Shown: positions 33,337 to 42,361 of the stretch, in pieces
Position numbering within the stretch: the stretch's first letter is position 1
Layout of the letters: each line of letters opens with the position of its first letter
NCBI GenBank assembly: GCA_001828855.1
Contig: MHZT01000048.1
Span: 248,001-312,000, forward strand
DNA length: 64,000 nt
Reading direction: 5' to 3'
DNA from: Rhodobacterales bacterium RIFCSPHIGHO2_02_FULL_62_130
GTDB taxonomy: Bacteria > Pseudomonadota > Alphaproteobacteria > Rhodobacterales > Rhodobacteraceae
Position numbers and translations under genes: made by a program
The notes under the pieces: model-generated
What the model was told of the DNA's origin: nothing
Databases searched by the model: none
Seen by the model: the letters and a program-made list of their open reading frames with translations, nothing else

Positions 33337-33349
33337 TCCTGACGGGAAA
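33337..33349. promoter_or_regulatory. Operator-like site between the DMT permease and tdm
   Basis: TCCTGACGGGAAA resembles TTTCCTGATGGAAA at 15987. It is flanked by CAAGTC and GACTTG (33333-33338 and 33350-33355), forming a larger inverted repeat. It lies 76 nt before ATG 33425. Confidence 0.4.
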
Positions 33350-33424
33350 GACTTGTCGGATGCAAAAGCGCTGGCTATTCTTTCTGTGAAACAAATTTTA
33401 CGCTCGCGCAACACTGACGAGGCC

Positions 33425-35797
33425 ATGATGCTTGACAGCTATCCCCGCGTGAACCCCGGCCCGCCGCGCCCCAGCCGGATTATCACGCCTGCTTCGGTCT
33501 CGGCGCAGACGGGCCGCGAACGCTATGAGGTGGCGGGCGAGGGTGCGCTGCTGGTGCCGGTGCGGGCGGGTGACAAGCTGACAGTGGCCAACCTTGAAGG
33601 CGGGCAGCCCTGCGAGATGGTGGCCGCCGATCCGCAGGGGCGGGTTGATCTGGGGATCATCGGGGCGGTGGCAAATGCCACACCTGCGGGGTTGATGGCG
33701 CTTTTGGCGGCGGGGCGTGGGTCGGGTCTGGGCGGGTTGCGGCTGGGGATCGAGCGGCGCGGAATTGATCTTGCGGCGGCGCAGGCGCTGCGGCTGTTTG
33801 ATGAAGCCACCCCCGCCAAGGCTGCGGAAAGTTTCAGCGTGGTGCGGGATGGGGTTCTGATCGTGGCGGCCCCTGCCAAGCCGATGACGCCCGACGCGCA
33901 GGATACCGCCACCCCGATTGAGCTGGTGATCCAGCGCGCCAATCTGCACCTGATCCGCCAGCATGATCTGCCCGATCCGCTGGCGACGCCCGTGATGGAT
34001 TTGCGGGTAAAGTCGGCCACGGCGGAATCCTATTTCGTCAAGGCAGGCGATTATATCCAGATCATCGACGTGGATGGCCGCCAATGCACGGATTTCCAAT
34101 GCTTTTCCGCGCGCAAGCTGGATCAGGGAATCGAACATGCGCTGGATGTGACCACATCGCGCACGCTGATGGGCCATGCCTATTCGATGCCGGGTCTGCA
34201 CTCGAAGTATTATGACCAAGACTGGGTGCCGCTGGTCGAGGTGGTGCAGGATACCGTGGGGCGGCATGATGCCTTTGCGATGGCTTGTGCGTCGAAATAT
34301 TATGACGAGATCGGCTATCCGGGCCATGTCAACTGTTCCGACAACTTCAACGGTGCGCTGTCCAAGCATGGGGTGACCGCGCGGCCCGGTTGGATGGCGG
34401 TCAACCTGTTCTTCAACACCAATATCGACGCGCATGGCGTGCTGATTTCGGATGAGCCGTGGTCGCGCCCCGGGGATTATGTGCTGTTCCGCGCGCTGAC
34501 GGATATTGTCTGCGTGAACTCGGCCTGCCCTGACGACACCTCGCCCGCGAATGGCTGGTATCTGTCGGATATCCATATCCGCACCTATGCGGGGTCTGAA
34601 CCCTTCCAGCGGTCCATCGCCTACCGCCCCACGCCCAATTCGGAGCCGAAGATGACGAAAGAAACCGCGTTCCATGCCCGCACCAGCGCCAAGACGCGGA
34701 ATATGGTGGAGTATAAGGGCTACTGGCTGCCGAACGTCTATTCGTCGAACGGCGCAATCGAGGAATATTGGGCCTGCCGCGAAAAGGCGGTGGTGCTGGA
34801 TCTGTCGCCCTTGCGCAAGTTCGAGGTGACGGGGCCGGATGCCGAAGCCCTGATGCAATACACCCTTACGCGGGATGTGAAAAAGCTGTCGGTGGGGCAG
34901 GTGGTCTATTCGGCCATGTGCTATGAACATGGCGGCATGATCGACGACGGCACGCTGTTCCGGTTGGGGAAAGATAACTTCCGCTGGATTGGCGGCGATG
35001 ATTACGGCGGGGTCTGGCTGCGCGAGCAGGCGGAAAAGCTGGGGCTGAAGGTGATGGTGCGCTCGTCCACCGACCAGTTGCACAATTTGGCCGTTCAGGG
35101 GCCGAACTCTCGCGAGATCATGAAGCGTATGATCTGGACCGCGCCGCATCAGCCGACGATTGAGGAATTGGGCTGGTTCCGGTTCACCATCGGGCGGATT
35201 GGCGGGCCGGATGGCGCGCCGGTGGTGGTGTCACGCACCGGCTATACCGGCGAGTTGGGGTTCGAGGTGTTCTGTCACCCCAAGGATGGCAGCACGGTTT
35301 ACGATGCGGTCTGGGCTGCGGGCGGCGATCTGGGGCTGCGCCCGATGGGGTTGGCCGCGCTGGATATGGTGCGGATCGAGGCGGGGCTGATCTTTGCCGG
35401 CTATGATTTCAGCGACCAGACCGATCCTTTTGAGGCGGGGATCGGGTTCACCGTGCCGTTGAAGGGAAAAACCGATGATTTCATCGGGCGCGACGCGCTG
35501 ATCCGGCGCAAGGAAAACCCGCGTGACAAGTTCGTGGGGCTGGACATTGATGCGGCGGTCGATGTCGGCCACGGCGATTGCATCCATGTGGGGCGCGCGC
35601 AGATCGGGGTTGTCACCTCGTCGATGCGCTCGCCTTTGCTGGGCAAGAACATCGCGCTGGCGCGGGTCGATCTGGCCCATTCCGAGATCGGCACCGAGGT
35701 GGAGGTGGGCAAGCTGGACGGCCAGCAGAAACGCCTGCCTGCGCGGATCGTCGGTCTGTCGCATTACGATCCGAAGAAAACCCGTCCGCAAAGCTAG
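33425..35797 (+). CDS. tdm: Trimethylamine N-oxide demethylase (DUF1989 plus GcvT-like THF domain)
   Basis: Tdm splits TMAO into dimethylamine and formaldehyde. The 790-residue length and domain order fit: residues about 1-395 are a DUF1989 (urea-carboxylase-associated) zinc/iron domain with His301, Cys304, Cys363 and Cys368 as candidate metal ligands (GHVNCSD, CVNSAC). Residues about 420-790 are a GcvT-like tetrahydrofolate domain (VLDLSPLRKFEVTGPDA, VSRTGYTGELGFEVF) that would trap formaldehyde as methylene-THF. ATG 33425 is chosen because the frame, though open much further upstream, runs antisense to the DMT permease there. The truncated-globin gene follows after 9 nt. Confidence 0.9.
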   Translation: MMLDSYPRVNPGPPRPSRIITPASVSAQTGRERYEVAGEGALLVPVRAGDKLTVANLEGGQPCEMVAADPQGRVDLGIIGAVANATPAGLMALLAAGRGSGLGGLRLGIERRGIDLAAAQALRLFDEATPAKAAESFSVVRDGVLIVAAPAKPMTPDAQDTATPIELVIQRANLHLIRQHDLPDPLATPVMDLRVKSATAESYFVKAGDYIQIIDVDGRQCTDFQCFSARKLDQGIEHALDVTTSRTLMGHAYSMPGLHSKYYDQDWVPLVEVVQDTVGRHDAFAMACASKYYDEIGYPGHVNCSDNFNGALSKHGVTARPGWMAVNLFFNTNIDAHGVLISDEPWSRPGDYVLFRALTDIVCVNSACPDDTSPANGWYLSDIHIRTYAGSEPFQRSIAYRPTPNSEPKMTKETAFHARTSAKTRNMVEYKGYWLPNVYSSNGAIEEYWACREKAVVLDLSPLRKFEVTGPDAEALMQYTLTRDVKKLSVGQVVYSAMCYEHGGMIDDGTLFRLGKDNFRWIGGDDYGGVWLREQAEKLGLKVMVRSSTDQLHNLAVQGPNSREIMKRMIWTAPHQPTIEELGWFRFTIGRIGGPDGAPVVVSRTGYTGELGFEVFCHPKDGSTVYDAVWAAGGDLGLRPMGLAALDMVRIEAGLIFAGYDFSDQTDPFEAGIGFTVPLKGKTDDFIGRDALIRRKENPRDKFVGLDIDAAVDVGHGDCIHVGRAQIGVVTSSMRSPLLGKNIALARVDLAHSEIGTEVEVGKLDGQQKRLPARIVGLSHYDPKKTRPQS

Positions 35798-35806
35798 GGG
35801 GCCGGA

Positions 35807-36190
35807 ATGGCAAGCGTGTTGGAGGAGATTGGCGGAGAGCCTGCGCTGCGGGCCTTGGTGGCGCGGTTCTATGATCTGGTCGAATCCGATCCGCAGGGCG
35901 AGACGATCATGAGCCTGCATTTCCGCGGCCACGGGCTGGCGCATGTGCGGGAAGAGCAGTTCAACTTCCTGTCGGGCTTCCTTGGCGGGCGACGGTATTA
36001 CGAGGAAAAACACGGCTCGATGGAGGTGCGTCTGATGCACGCCCATGTGCCGATCCGCCTTCAGGATGCCGAAGATTGGCTGGCGCTGATGGACCGCGCG
36101 ATTGCCGATATGGGCCACAAGGGGCCAGCGGTTGAGAGGATGCGCGCCGCATTCCGGCGGGTGGCGATGGTGCTGGTGAACCGCGACTGA
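35807..36190 (+). CDS. Truncated hemoglobin, group II-like
   Basis: A 127-residue globin (LEEIGGEPALRALVARFYDLVESDP; FNFLSGFLGG; HGSMEVRLMHAHVPI). His78 aligns with the proximal heme ligand of group II truncated hemoglobins, and Phe21-Tyr22 is the expected B-helix aromatic pair. It is 9 nt downstream of tdm and surely co-transcribed. It could supply or buffer O2, bind NO, or protect the iron centres of the demethylases; none of these is proven by sequence. It ends back-to-back with the convergent ROK repressor gene. Confidence 0.85.
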   Translation: MASVLEEIGGEPALRALVARFYDLVESDPQGETIMSLHFRGHGLAHVREEQFNFLSGFLGGRRYYEEKHGSMEVRLMHAHVPIRLQDAEDWLALMDRAIADMGHKGPAVERMRAAFRRVAMVLVNRD

Positions 36191-37468
36191 TTATTCGGCT
36201 GCCAGCACGCGGGCGGGACCAAGCAGGCCAAGGCTGACTTCGGAAAGCGCCAGCGCCGCCGCGCCATGCGCCCACAAAAGATCGCCCCATGCGTGAATCT
36301 CGATGGGCGGGCGGGGGCGTCCGGTGTTGATGACCAGATTTGCCATCTCGGCCAGACATTCCTCGGCATAAAGGTAGTCATAGCGCATGCGGTCGCCCGA
36401 CAGGATGATCAGCGCGGGGTCGAACAGGTTGACCACATTCGAAAGGCCAATCGCCAGATAGCGGCCCGCGCGGCGGAAGATCGACTGCGCGGTGATATTT
36501 CCAGCCTTTGCATGGTCATAGAGGCTTTCCAGCAGGGCGGGGATTGACGGGTTTTCCAGATGGCTGCGGTTCAGCGCGGTGGTCGCTTCACGCGCAAGGG
36601 CATAGTCGGCGACGTAGGCCTCAAGACAGCCGCGCTGACCGCAGCGGCAGAGCGCGCCGTCAAGGTGAACCTTGGTGTGACCCAGTTCCATCCCCAAGCG
36701 CTGCGCGCCGCGATAGAGCCGATGGTTCAGCACAAAGCCCATGCCGACGCCGTGTTCGATGGTGACAACGGCGAAATCCGACAGGCTGCGGCCCGCGCCG
36801 AACCACAATTCGGCCAGCGCCACAAGGTTGGCATCGTTGTCGATGCTGACCGGCACGCCCAGACGGTCCGCAGTCAGGGCGGCCAGCGGAACCGCGCGCT
36901 CGATCAGGGTCGAAGACCACAGCACCATGCCTTCGGCGCTGTCGACAAAGCCGGGAACGCCGATTCCGATGGCCGAAAGGTCGGCGCGGTCCATGCCCGC
37001 CTTGGCGCAAACGCGGCCCAGCAGGGTTTCCACCGCGTCGATCAGTTCCGAAACCTCCATCGGGCCGGGGCGGCGGGGGATCACGTCATCCGCGATCAGG
37101 TTGCCGGCAAAATCCACGATCACGGCGGTATGTTCGCGGTCTGACAGCTTCATCCCCGCCACGCGATGCGCCGAGGCGCGCACGCCAAGCGCCACGGCAG
37201 GACGGCCCCGCACCACCTCGCCTTCGCGGGCGGCGGCGATTTCCTCGATCAGGCCAGAGTCGATCAACTCCGAGGTGATGGTGGTCACAGAGGCCGGGCT
37301 GACCCCCAGATCCTTGGCCAATTGCACGCGTGGAATCAGGCCTGCGGCGCGGATGCGTTCGAACACCTGCTGGCGCAGCGGGCGCAAGGTATCGGACAGC
37401 GGCGGAATCAAGGGGCCGACGCCTTTGCGCGCCTCGGATGCGTCGTCGGGGGATGGCTGCGCCACCAT
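36191..37468 (-). CDS. xylR: ROK-family transcriptional repressor of the xylose operon
   Basis: A 425-residue ROK protein with an N-terminal winged helix (about residues 30-90: RVQLAKDLGVSPASVTTITSELIDSGLI) and a ROK sugar-binding/kinase-fold domain (GIGVPGFVDS, ELGHTKVHLDG, then the CRCGQRGCLEAY zinc motif). It diverges from xylF with a palindrome in between, the usual set-up for xylose repression relieved by xylose. It is not a glucokinase: the N-terminal DNA-binding domain marks it as a regulator. ATG 37468 is preceded by AGGAGG. The symbol is by context; other ROK regulators of pentose genes have other names. Confidence 0.85.
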   Translation of the reverse strand: MVAQPSPDDASEARKGVGPLIPPLSDTLRPLRQQVFERIRAAGLIPRVQLAKDLGVSPASVTTITSELIDSGLIEEIAAAREGEVVRGRPAVALGVRASAHRVAGMKLSDREHTAVIVDFAGNLIADDVIPRRPGPMEVSELIDAVETLLGRVCAKAGMDRADLSAIGIGVPGFVDSAEGMVLWSSTLIERAVPLAALTADRLGVPVSIDNDANLVALAELWFGAGRSLSDFAVVTIEHGVGMGFVLNHRLYRGAQRLGMELGHTKVHLDGALCRCGQRGCLEAYVADYALAREATTALNRSHLENPSIPALLESLYDHAKAGNITAQSIFRRAGRYLAIGLSNVVNLFDPALIILSGDRMRYDYLYAEECLAEMANLVINTGRPRPPIEIHAWGDLLWAHGAAALALSEVSLGLLGPARVLAAE

Positions 37469-37517
37469 TTATTCGGCCTCCTAACAAAATTGCTGCATTT
37501 TCATCCCCTGAGGGACC

Positions 37518-37544
37518 AAATATTGCTGCATTGCAGCGGAATTT
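37518..37544. promoter_or_regulatory. Palindromic operator between xylR and xylF
   Basis: Core GCTGCATTGCAGC (37525-37537) is a perfect inverted repeat, extended by AAAT...ATTT to 27 bp with mismatches. A direct half-site TTGCTGCATT recurs at 37490-37499. A CCCTGAGGG palindrome (37506-37514) lies between them. Probable binding region of the ROK repressor. Confidence 0.6.
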
Positions 37545-37681
37545 GGATGAAAAAGGCGGCAACCTTAGTCTGGCCTATCATTTTTATTTTGACAACTGAA
37601 TTTATTAGGGTCAGTTTTCCCGCGTTGAGGCGAATCTGCCTAACCGGCCATGCGCTGGCCGAATCCATAGGGAGGATACTT

Positions 37682-38707
37682 ATGCGTAATGCAATTCTGC
37701 TCGCGGTCATCGCCGCAGCTGGTTTCTCGTCCGCTGCGATGGCGGAAGGCAAGAAGATCGGTGTGTCCTGGGCGCAGTTCCAGGAAGAGCGTTGGAAGAT
37801 CGACGAAGCCGCAATGAAGGCCGCAATCGAAGCTGCTGGCGACGAATATATCTCGGCTGACGCGCAATCGTCGGCTGAAAAGCAGCTGTCGGACATCGAC
37901 GCGCTGATCGCACAGGGCGTTGACGCGCTGATCATCAACGCATGGGACAAGGACGCCATCGGGCCGGCCATTGAAAAGGCCGCTGCCGAAGGTATCCCGA
38001 TGGTCGGCTATGACCGTCTGATCGAAGATGCCCGCACCTTCTACCTGACCTTCGACAACAAGGGCGTTGGCCGGATCATCGCCGAAGAAGTCACCAAGGC
38101 CAAGCCGGATGGCAACTATGCGATCATTCTGGGCGACCCCGGCGATCCGAACACCGCGTTCCTGCGTGCAGGCATGGAAGAAGTCATCGGCGCGGCAGTT
38201 GCGGCTGGCACCATCAAGATCGTCGGCGAAGCAACCACCGATGGCTGGAAGCCGGAAAATGCCCAGAAGAACATGGAGCAGATCCTGACTGCCAACAACA
38301 ACGCCGTTGACGCCGTTCTGGCCGAAAACGACGGTATGGCGGGCGGCGCTGCTGCTGCGCTGGCGGCTCAGGGTCTTGTGGTTCCGCTGGGTGGTCAGGA
38401 CGGCGACCTTGCCGCCATCAACCGCGTGGCCCGTGGCACCCAGACCGTTTCGGTGTGGAAAGACTCGCGTCAGCTTGGCAAGGCAGCCGGTGAAATCGCC
38501 GCTGCTCTGGCAGCCGGCACCGCTTTGGACGCCATCGCTGGCGCGACGAAGTTCAACGGCGGCGAAAAAGGCGTTGAAATGAACGCGATCCTGCTGTCGC
38601 CGACCCCGATCACCAAGGACACGCTGAACCTTGCGATCGACGCTGGCCACATCACCAAGGAACAGGCTTGCGAGGGCGCCATGGAAGGCGTCGCTGCTTG
38701 CCAGTGA
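37682..38707 (+). CDS. xylF: D-xylose ABC transporter substrate-binding protein
   Basis: A 341-residue periplasmic sugar-binding protein with a clear signal peptide (AILLAVIAAAGFSSAAMA, cleavage before EGKK). The mature part shows the type I fold: IGVSWAQFQEERWKIDEAAM, ADAQSSAEKQLSDIDALIAQGVDALI, AENDGMAGGAAAAL and GGQDGDLAAINRV. It matches XylF in length and in having the downstream xylHG-xylBA genes. ATG 37682 follows AGGGAGGA. The codon choice (many GCT, GCA, GAA) differs from neighbours, as expected of a highly expressed binding protein. An attenuator-like terminator follows it. Confidence 0.9.
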   Translation: MRNAILLAVIAAAGFSSAAMAEGKKIGVSWAQFQEERWKIDEAAMKAAIEAAGDEYISADAQSSAEKQLSDIDALIAQGVDALIINAWDKDAIGPAIEKAAAEGIPMVGYDRLIEDARTFYLTFDNKGVGRIIAEEVTKAKPDGNYAIILGDPGDPNTAFLRAGMEEVIGAAVAAGTIKIVGEATTDGWKPENAQKNMEQILTANNNAVDAVLAENDGMAGGAAAALAAQGLVVPLGGQDGDLAAINRVARGTQTVSVWKDSRQLGKAAGEIAAALAAGTALDAIAGATKFNGGEKGVEMNAILLSPTPITKDTLNLAIDAGHITKEQACEGAMEGVAACQ

Positions 38708-38720
38708 TCTAGGTTAAGGC

Positions 38721-38755
38721 TCCGGCGTCTGCCTTTGGGTGGACGCCGGATTTTT
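38721..38755 (+). terminator. Terminator/attenuator between xylF and xylH
   Basis: A 9-bp stem TCCGGCGTC / GACGCCGGA with a 12-nt loop is followed by five T residues. Such an intercistronic terminator usually makes the binding protein more abundant than the permease and ATPase. Confidence 0.8.
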
Positions 38756-38845
38756 CCATGACCCGGCACCTTGTCGGACCGCAGGCGCAATTGGCGCGCC
38801 CGTCTGGCCCCTGCCGCGTCGCCCTCTCATATTTTGGACGAGGAC

Positions 38846-40153
38846 ATGACAAACACACCCCCCACCCACGCCCCGCAGGGGACCGAAGCGCCGGTGAATC
38901 CGATTGCCCGCTTTGTCCGCGCCACCGAGCTTGATACCCGTATGCTGGGCATGGTCGGCGCGCTGTTGCTGATCTGGATCGGCTTTCACGTTTATGGCGC
39001 GTTGATGAACGGTGGCGGGGTGTTCCTGACGCCGCGCAACCTTTGGAACCTGTCTGTGCAGACCTCGATGACGGGGATCATGGCGACGGGGATGGTGCTG
39101 ATCATCATCACCCGCAATATCGACCTGTCGGTCGGCTCTATCGTCGGTGTCACCGGCATGGTGATGGGCCTGTTGCAGGTGGAGTTTCTGCCGCAATATC
39201 TGGGGCTTGGGCATCCGGCGATCTGGGTTGTCACGGTGGTGGCCGGTTTGCTGGCCGGAACCGCCATCGGCGCGCTGCATGGCTGGCTGATCGCCTATCG
39301 CGGGATTCCGTCCTTTATCGTGACGCTGGGCGGTCTGATGGTCTGGCGCGGGATGGCGTTTCTGTCGGCGGACGGGCGCACGATTTCGCCGGTGGATGAG
39401 ACTTTCGCGCTGCTGGGCGGCGGGCCTTCGGGGTCTATCGGGGCTGCGGGAAGCTGGGCTGTCGGCCTTCTGGGCTGTGCGGCGGTGCTGTGGATCTTGC
39501 GCTCGGGCCGGATTGCGCGCCGCACGCACGGGTTCGCGCTGCGCCCGATGTGGGCCGAGTATACCTTGGCGGCCTTGGGCTGCGGGTCGCTGATCGGTGC
39601 GGTTCTGGTGGTGAACGCCTATCCTTGGCCGAAAGGCATCCTGAAGCAGCAGAATCTGCCGGAAGACGCCTTTATCGCGCATGGTTTCGCCTATCCGGTG
39701 CTTATCCTTGCGGTGGTCGGCATCCTGATGACCATCCTGATGACCCGCACCCGCTTTGGCCGCTATGTGTTCGCCATCGGGGGCAACCCCGAAGCGGCGG
39801 CGCTGTCGGGCATCAACACCCGCTGGGTGACGCTGAAGATTTTCGCTCTGATGGGCATGCTGTCGGGCATCGCGGCGGTTGTGGCCTCGGCCCGTCTGAA
39901 CTCGGCCACCAACGCGCTGGGCGATCTGGACGAACTTTACGTCATCGCCTCGGCTGTCGTCGGCGGCACCTCGCTGGCGGGGGGCGTCGGCACGATTTAT
40001 GGCGCGATCATCGGCGCGCTGGTGATGCAGTCCTTGCAGACCGGCATGGTGCTGATCGGCTTTGGCGACGGGTCTTATCGCAAGATCGTGGTGGGCGTGG
40101 CGCTGGTGCTGGCCGTCTACCTTGACAATCTTTACCGCAAGAAAACCAAGTGA
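38846..40153 (+). CDS. xylH: Xylose ABC transporter permease
   Basis: Membrane subunit of the xylose importer, 435 residues. Characteristic of the RbsC/XylH family: [26 protein letters not shown] near residue 90, [18 protein letters not shown], and [25 protein letters not shown] near the C-terminus. Length above 400 residues, with an extra segment around 200-290, is normal for XylH. ATG 38846 follows GAGGAC. The coding strand reads into xylG after 11 nt. Confidence 0.9.
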   Translation: MTNTPPTHAPQGTEAPVNPIARFVRATELDTRMLGMVGALLLIWIGFHVYGALMNGGGVFLTPRNLWNLSVQTSMTGIMATGMVLIIITRNIDLSVGSIVGVTGMVMGLLQVEFLPQYLGLGHPAIWVVTVVAGLLAGTAIGALHGWLIAYRGIPSFIVTLGGLMVWRGMAFLSADGRTISPVDETFALLGGGPSGSIGAAGSWAVGLLGCAAVLWILRSGRIARRTHGFALRPMWAEYTLAALGCGSLIGAVLVVNAYPWPKGILKQQNLPEDAFIAHGFAYPVLILAVVGILMTILMTRTRFGRYVFAIGGNPEAAALSGINTRWVTLKIFALMGMLSGIAAVVASARLNSATNALGDLDELYVIASAVVGGTSLAGGVGTIYGAIIGALVMQSLQTGMVLIGFGDGSYRKIVVGVALVLAVYLDNLYRKKTK

Positions 40154-40164
40154 GGAGTGAAAGC

Positions 40165-40923
40165 ATGGCACATTCTGGAACTCCTTTGGTCGAGATGCGC
40201 GACATCTCGATCTCGTTCGGCGGGATCAAGGCCGTCAACCATGTGACGATTGATCTGCATCCGGGCGAGGTTGTGGGCCTGCTGGGCCACAACGGCGCGG
40301 GCAAATCGACGCTGATCAAATGCCTGTCGGGGGCCTATCAGGCCGATCAGGGGGATATTCTGATCAACGGCGAAAAGGTGCAGATCAAATCGCCCCGCGA
40401 TGCGCGCGCGCAGAACATCGAGACGATCTACCAGACGCTGGCCTTGGCCGACAATCTGGACGCGGCCTCGAACCTGTTTCTGGGGCGTGAATTGGTGGGG
40501 CCGGGCGGTTTTCTGGACGACTCCAAGATGGAGGCCGAAACCCGCAAGATCATGGCGCGGCTGAACCCGAACTTCCGCAAGTTCAACGTGCCGGTCTCGG
40601 CGCTGTCGGGCGGTCAACGCCAGTCGGTCGCCATCGCCCGCGCGGTCTATTTCAACGCCAAGATCCTGATCATGGACGAACCCACCGCCGCCCTTGGTCC
40701 GCATGAAACCCAGATGGTTTCCGAACTGATCCAAGAGCTTAAGGCGCAGGGTTTGGGGATTTTCCTGATCGAGCATGACATCCACAACGTGATGAAGCTG
40801 TGCGATCGGGCAAGCGTGATGAAGAACGGGCAGCTTGTCGGCACGGTCAATGTCAACGAGGTGACGGATGAAGACATTCTGGGCATGATCATCATGGGCA
40901 AACAACCCGCGAAGGTTGCGTAA
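40165..40923 (+). CDS. xylG: Xylose ABC transporter ATP-binding protein (single domain)
   Basis: A 252-residue ATPase with Walker A GHNGAGKS near residue 42, signature ALSGGQRQS and Walker [12 protein letters not shown]. Unlike the double-domain XylG of Escherichia coli (about 500 residues), it has one ATPase domain, so it must act as a homodimer; single-domain forms are common in alphaproteobacteria. ATG 40165 follows GAGGAG. The GTG 15 nt earlier is less likely. The stop is one base from the xylulokinase start. Confidence 0.88.
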   Translation: MAHSGTPLVEMRDISISFGGIKAVNHVTIDLHPGEVVGLLGHNGAGKSTLIKCLSGAYQADQGDILINGEKVQIKSPRDARAQNIETIYQTLALADNLDAASNLFLGRELVGPGGFLDDSKMEAETRKIMARLNPNFRKFNVPVSALSGGQRQSVAIARAVYFNAKILIMDEPTAALGPHETQMVSELIQELKAQGLGIFLIEHDIHNVMKLCDRASVMKNGQLVGTVNVNEVTDEDILGMIIMGKQPAKVA

Positions 40924-40924
40924 G

Positions 40925-42361
40925 ATGTATATCGGCCTTGATCTGGGAACCTCGGGCCTCAAGGCCATCCTGATCGACGAAAATCAGCGCGTGCTGGCAG
41001 AAGCCAGCGCGCCGCTTACGGTTAGCCGCTTGCATGAGGGCTGGTCGGAACAGGCGCCATCCGACTGGATCGGAGCGGCGGAGATTGTGCTGGACCAGTT
41101 GGCCAAGCACGGGCTGGCGGGGGTGAAGGGCATCGGGCTGTCGGGCCATATGCATGGCGCGACGCTGCTGGATGCGTCGGACGCGGTGCTGCGGCCCTGC
41201 ATCCTGTGGAACGACACCCGCAGCCATCTTGAGGCGGCGGAACTGGACGCCGACCCGCAATTCCGCCGGATTTCGGGGAATATCGTGTTTCCGGGCTTTA
41301 CCGCGCCGAAACTGGACTGGGTGCGGGCGCATGAGCGCGCGATCTGGGACAAGGTTGCCAAGGTGCTGTTGCCCAAGGATTTCCTGCGGCTGTGGCTGAC
41401 CGGTGATCATGTTGCCGAGATGTCGGACGCGGCGGGGACAGCTTGGCTGGATACAGGGCGGCGGGATTGGTCGGATGATCTGCTGGCCGCGACGGGGCTG
41501 ACGCGCGCGCAGATGCCGCGGCTGGTCGAAGGCTCGGATGTGTCGGGCGTGATGCGGGCCAGTCTGGCCGCGCGCTGGGGCCTGCCTGCGGGCGTGGTCG
41601 TGGCGGGCGGCGGCGGGGACAATGCGGCTTCGGGCGTGGGTGTCGGTGTGGTGCGCGCGGGTGAGGCATTTGTGTCGCTTGGCACATCGGGCGTGCTGTT
41701 TGCCGCCAATGACGGCTATCAGCCCGCGCCGGAAACTGCTGTGCATACCTTTTGCCATGCGCTGCCCGATACGTGGCACCAGATGGGCGTGATTTTGGCC
41801 GCGACCGATGCGCTGAACTGGTATGCCAAGTTTGTAGGGTCGGATGCGGCCAGCCTGACGGGCGGGCTTGGCGCGCTCCAAGCCCCCGGAAAGACGACAT
41901 TTCTGCCCTATCTGGGGGGGGAGCGTACTCCCCTGAACGATGCCGCCATTCGTGGTGCGTTTACGGGGCTGGAACATGCGACCGACCGCGCCGCCGGAAC
42001 CCGCGCGGTGCTTGAAGGCGTGACCTTTGCCATCCGCGACAGCCGCGATGCGCTGGCGGCAACCGGCACGCGGCTGGAAAACCTGATCGCGGTCGGGGGC
42101 GGATCGCGGTCGGATTACTGGCTGGCGGCCATTGCCACCGCGCTGGATATTCCGGTGCATCTGCCGGTGGCAGGGGATTTCGGCGGGGCGTTCGGCGCTG
42201 CCCGTCTTGGCCTGATGGCCGCCACAGGTGCGGGGGCCGAGATTGCCACCCTGCCGCAAATCGCCCGCACGGTCCTGCCGGACCCTGCCCTTAAAGATGC
42301 CTTCGATGCGGGACATGCCCGCTATCGCGCTGCCCAATCCGCCATCAGGAGCCTGTCATGA
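40925..42361 (+). CDS. xylB: Xylulokinase
   Basis: Phosphorylates D-xylulose to xylulose 5-phosphate. The 478-residue FGGY-family kinase begins [16 protein letters not shown], the ATP/phosphate loop, and has [22 protein letters not shown] with the likely catalytic aspartate region, and a C-terminal [15 protein letters not shown]. It overlaps xylA by 4 nt, so the two enzymes are translationally coupled. The product enters the pentose phosphate pathway. Confidence 0.92.
   Translation: MYIGLDLGTSGLKAILIDENQRVLAEASAPLTVSRLHEGWSEQAPSDWIGAAEIVLDQLAKHGLAGVKGIGLSGHMHGATLLDASDAVLRPCILWNDTRSHLEAAELDADPQFRRISGNIVFPGFTAPKLDWVRAHERAIWDKVAKVLLPKDFLRLWLTGDHVAEMSDAAGTAWLDTGRRDWSDDLLAATGLTRAQMPRLVEGSDVSGVMRASLAARWGLPAGVVVAGGGGDNAASGVGVGVVRAGEAFVSLGTSGVLFAANDGYQPAPETAVHTFCHALPDTWHQMGVILAATDALNWYAKFVGSDAASLTGGLGALQAPGKTTFLPYLGGERTPLNDAAIRGAFTGLEHATDRAAGTRAVLEGVTFAIRDSRDALAATGTRLENLIAVGGGSRSDYWLAAIATALDIPVHLPVAGDFGGAFGAARLGLMAATGAGAEIATLPQIARTVLPDPALKDAFDAGHARYRAAQSAIRSLS

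Noticed and set aside
33398-35149. Long minus-strand open frame antisense to tdm
   Set aside because: Same reason: it mirrors a clear coding gene and its protein has no recognisable motif.
36191-37468. Glucokinase (ROK family)
   Set aside because: The protein has an N-terminal winged-helix DNA-binding domain and is divergent from xylF, so it is a regulator.
37589-37617. TTGACA at 37589-37594 as -35 box of xylF
   Set aside because: No acceptable -10 box occurs at 16-18 nt spacing, so the promoter could not be placed.
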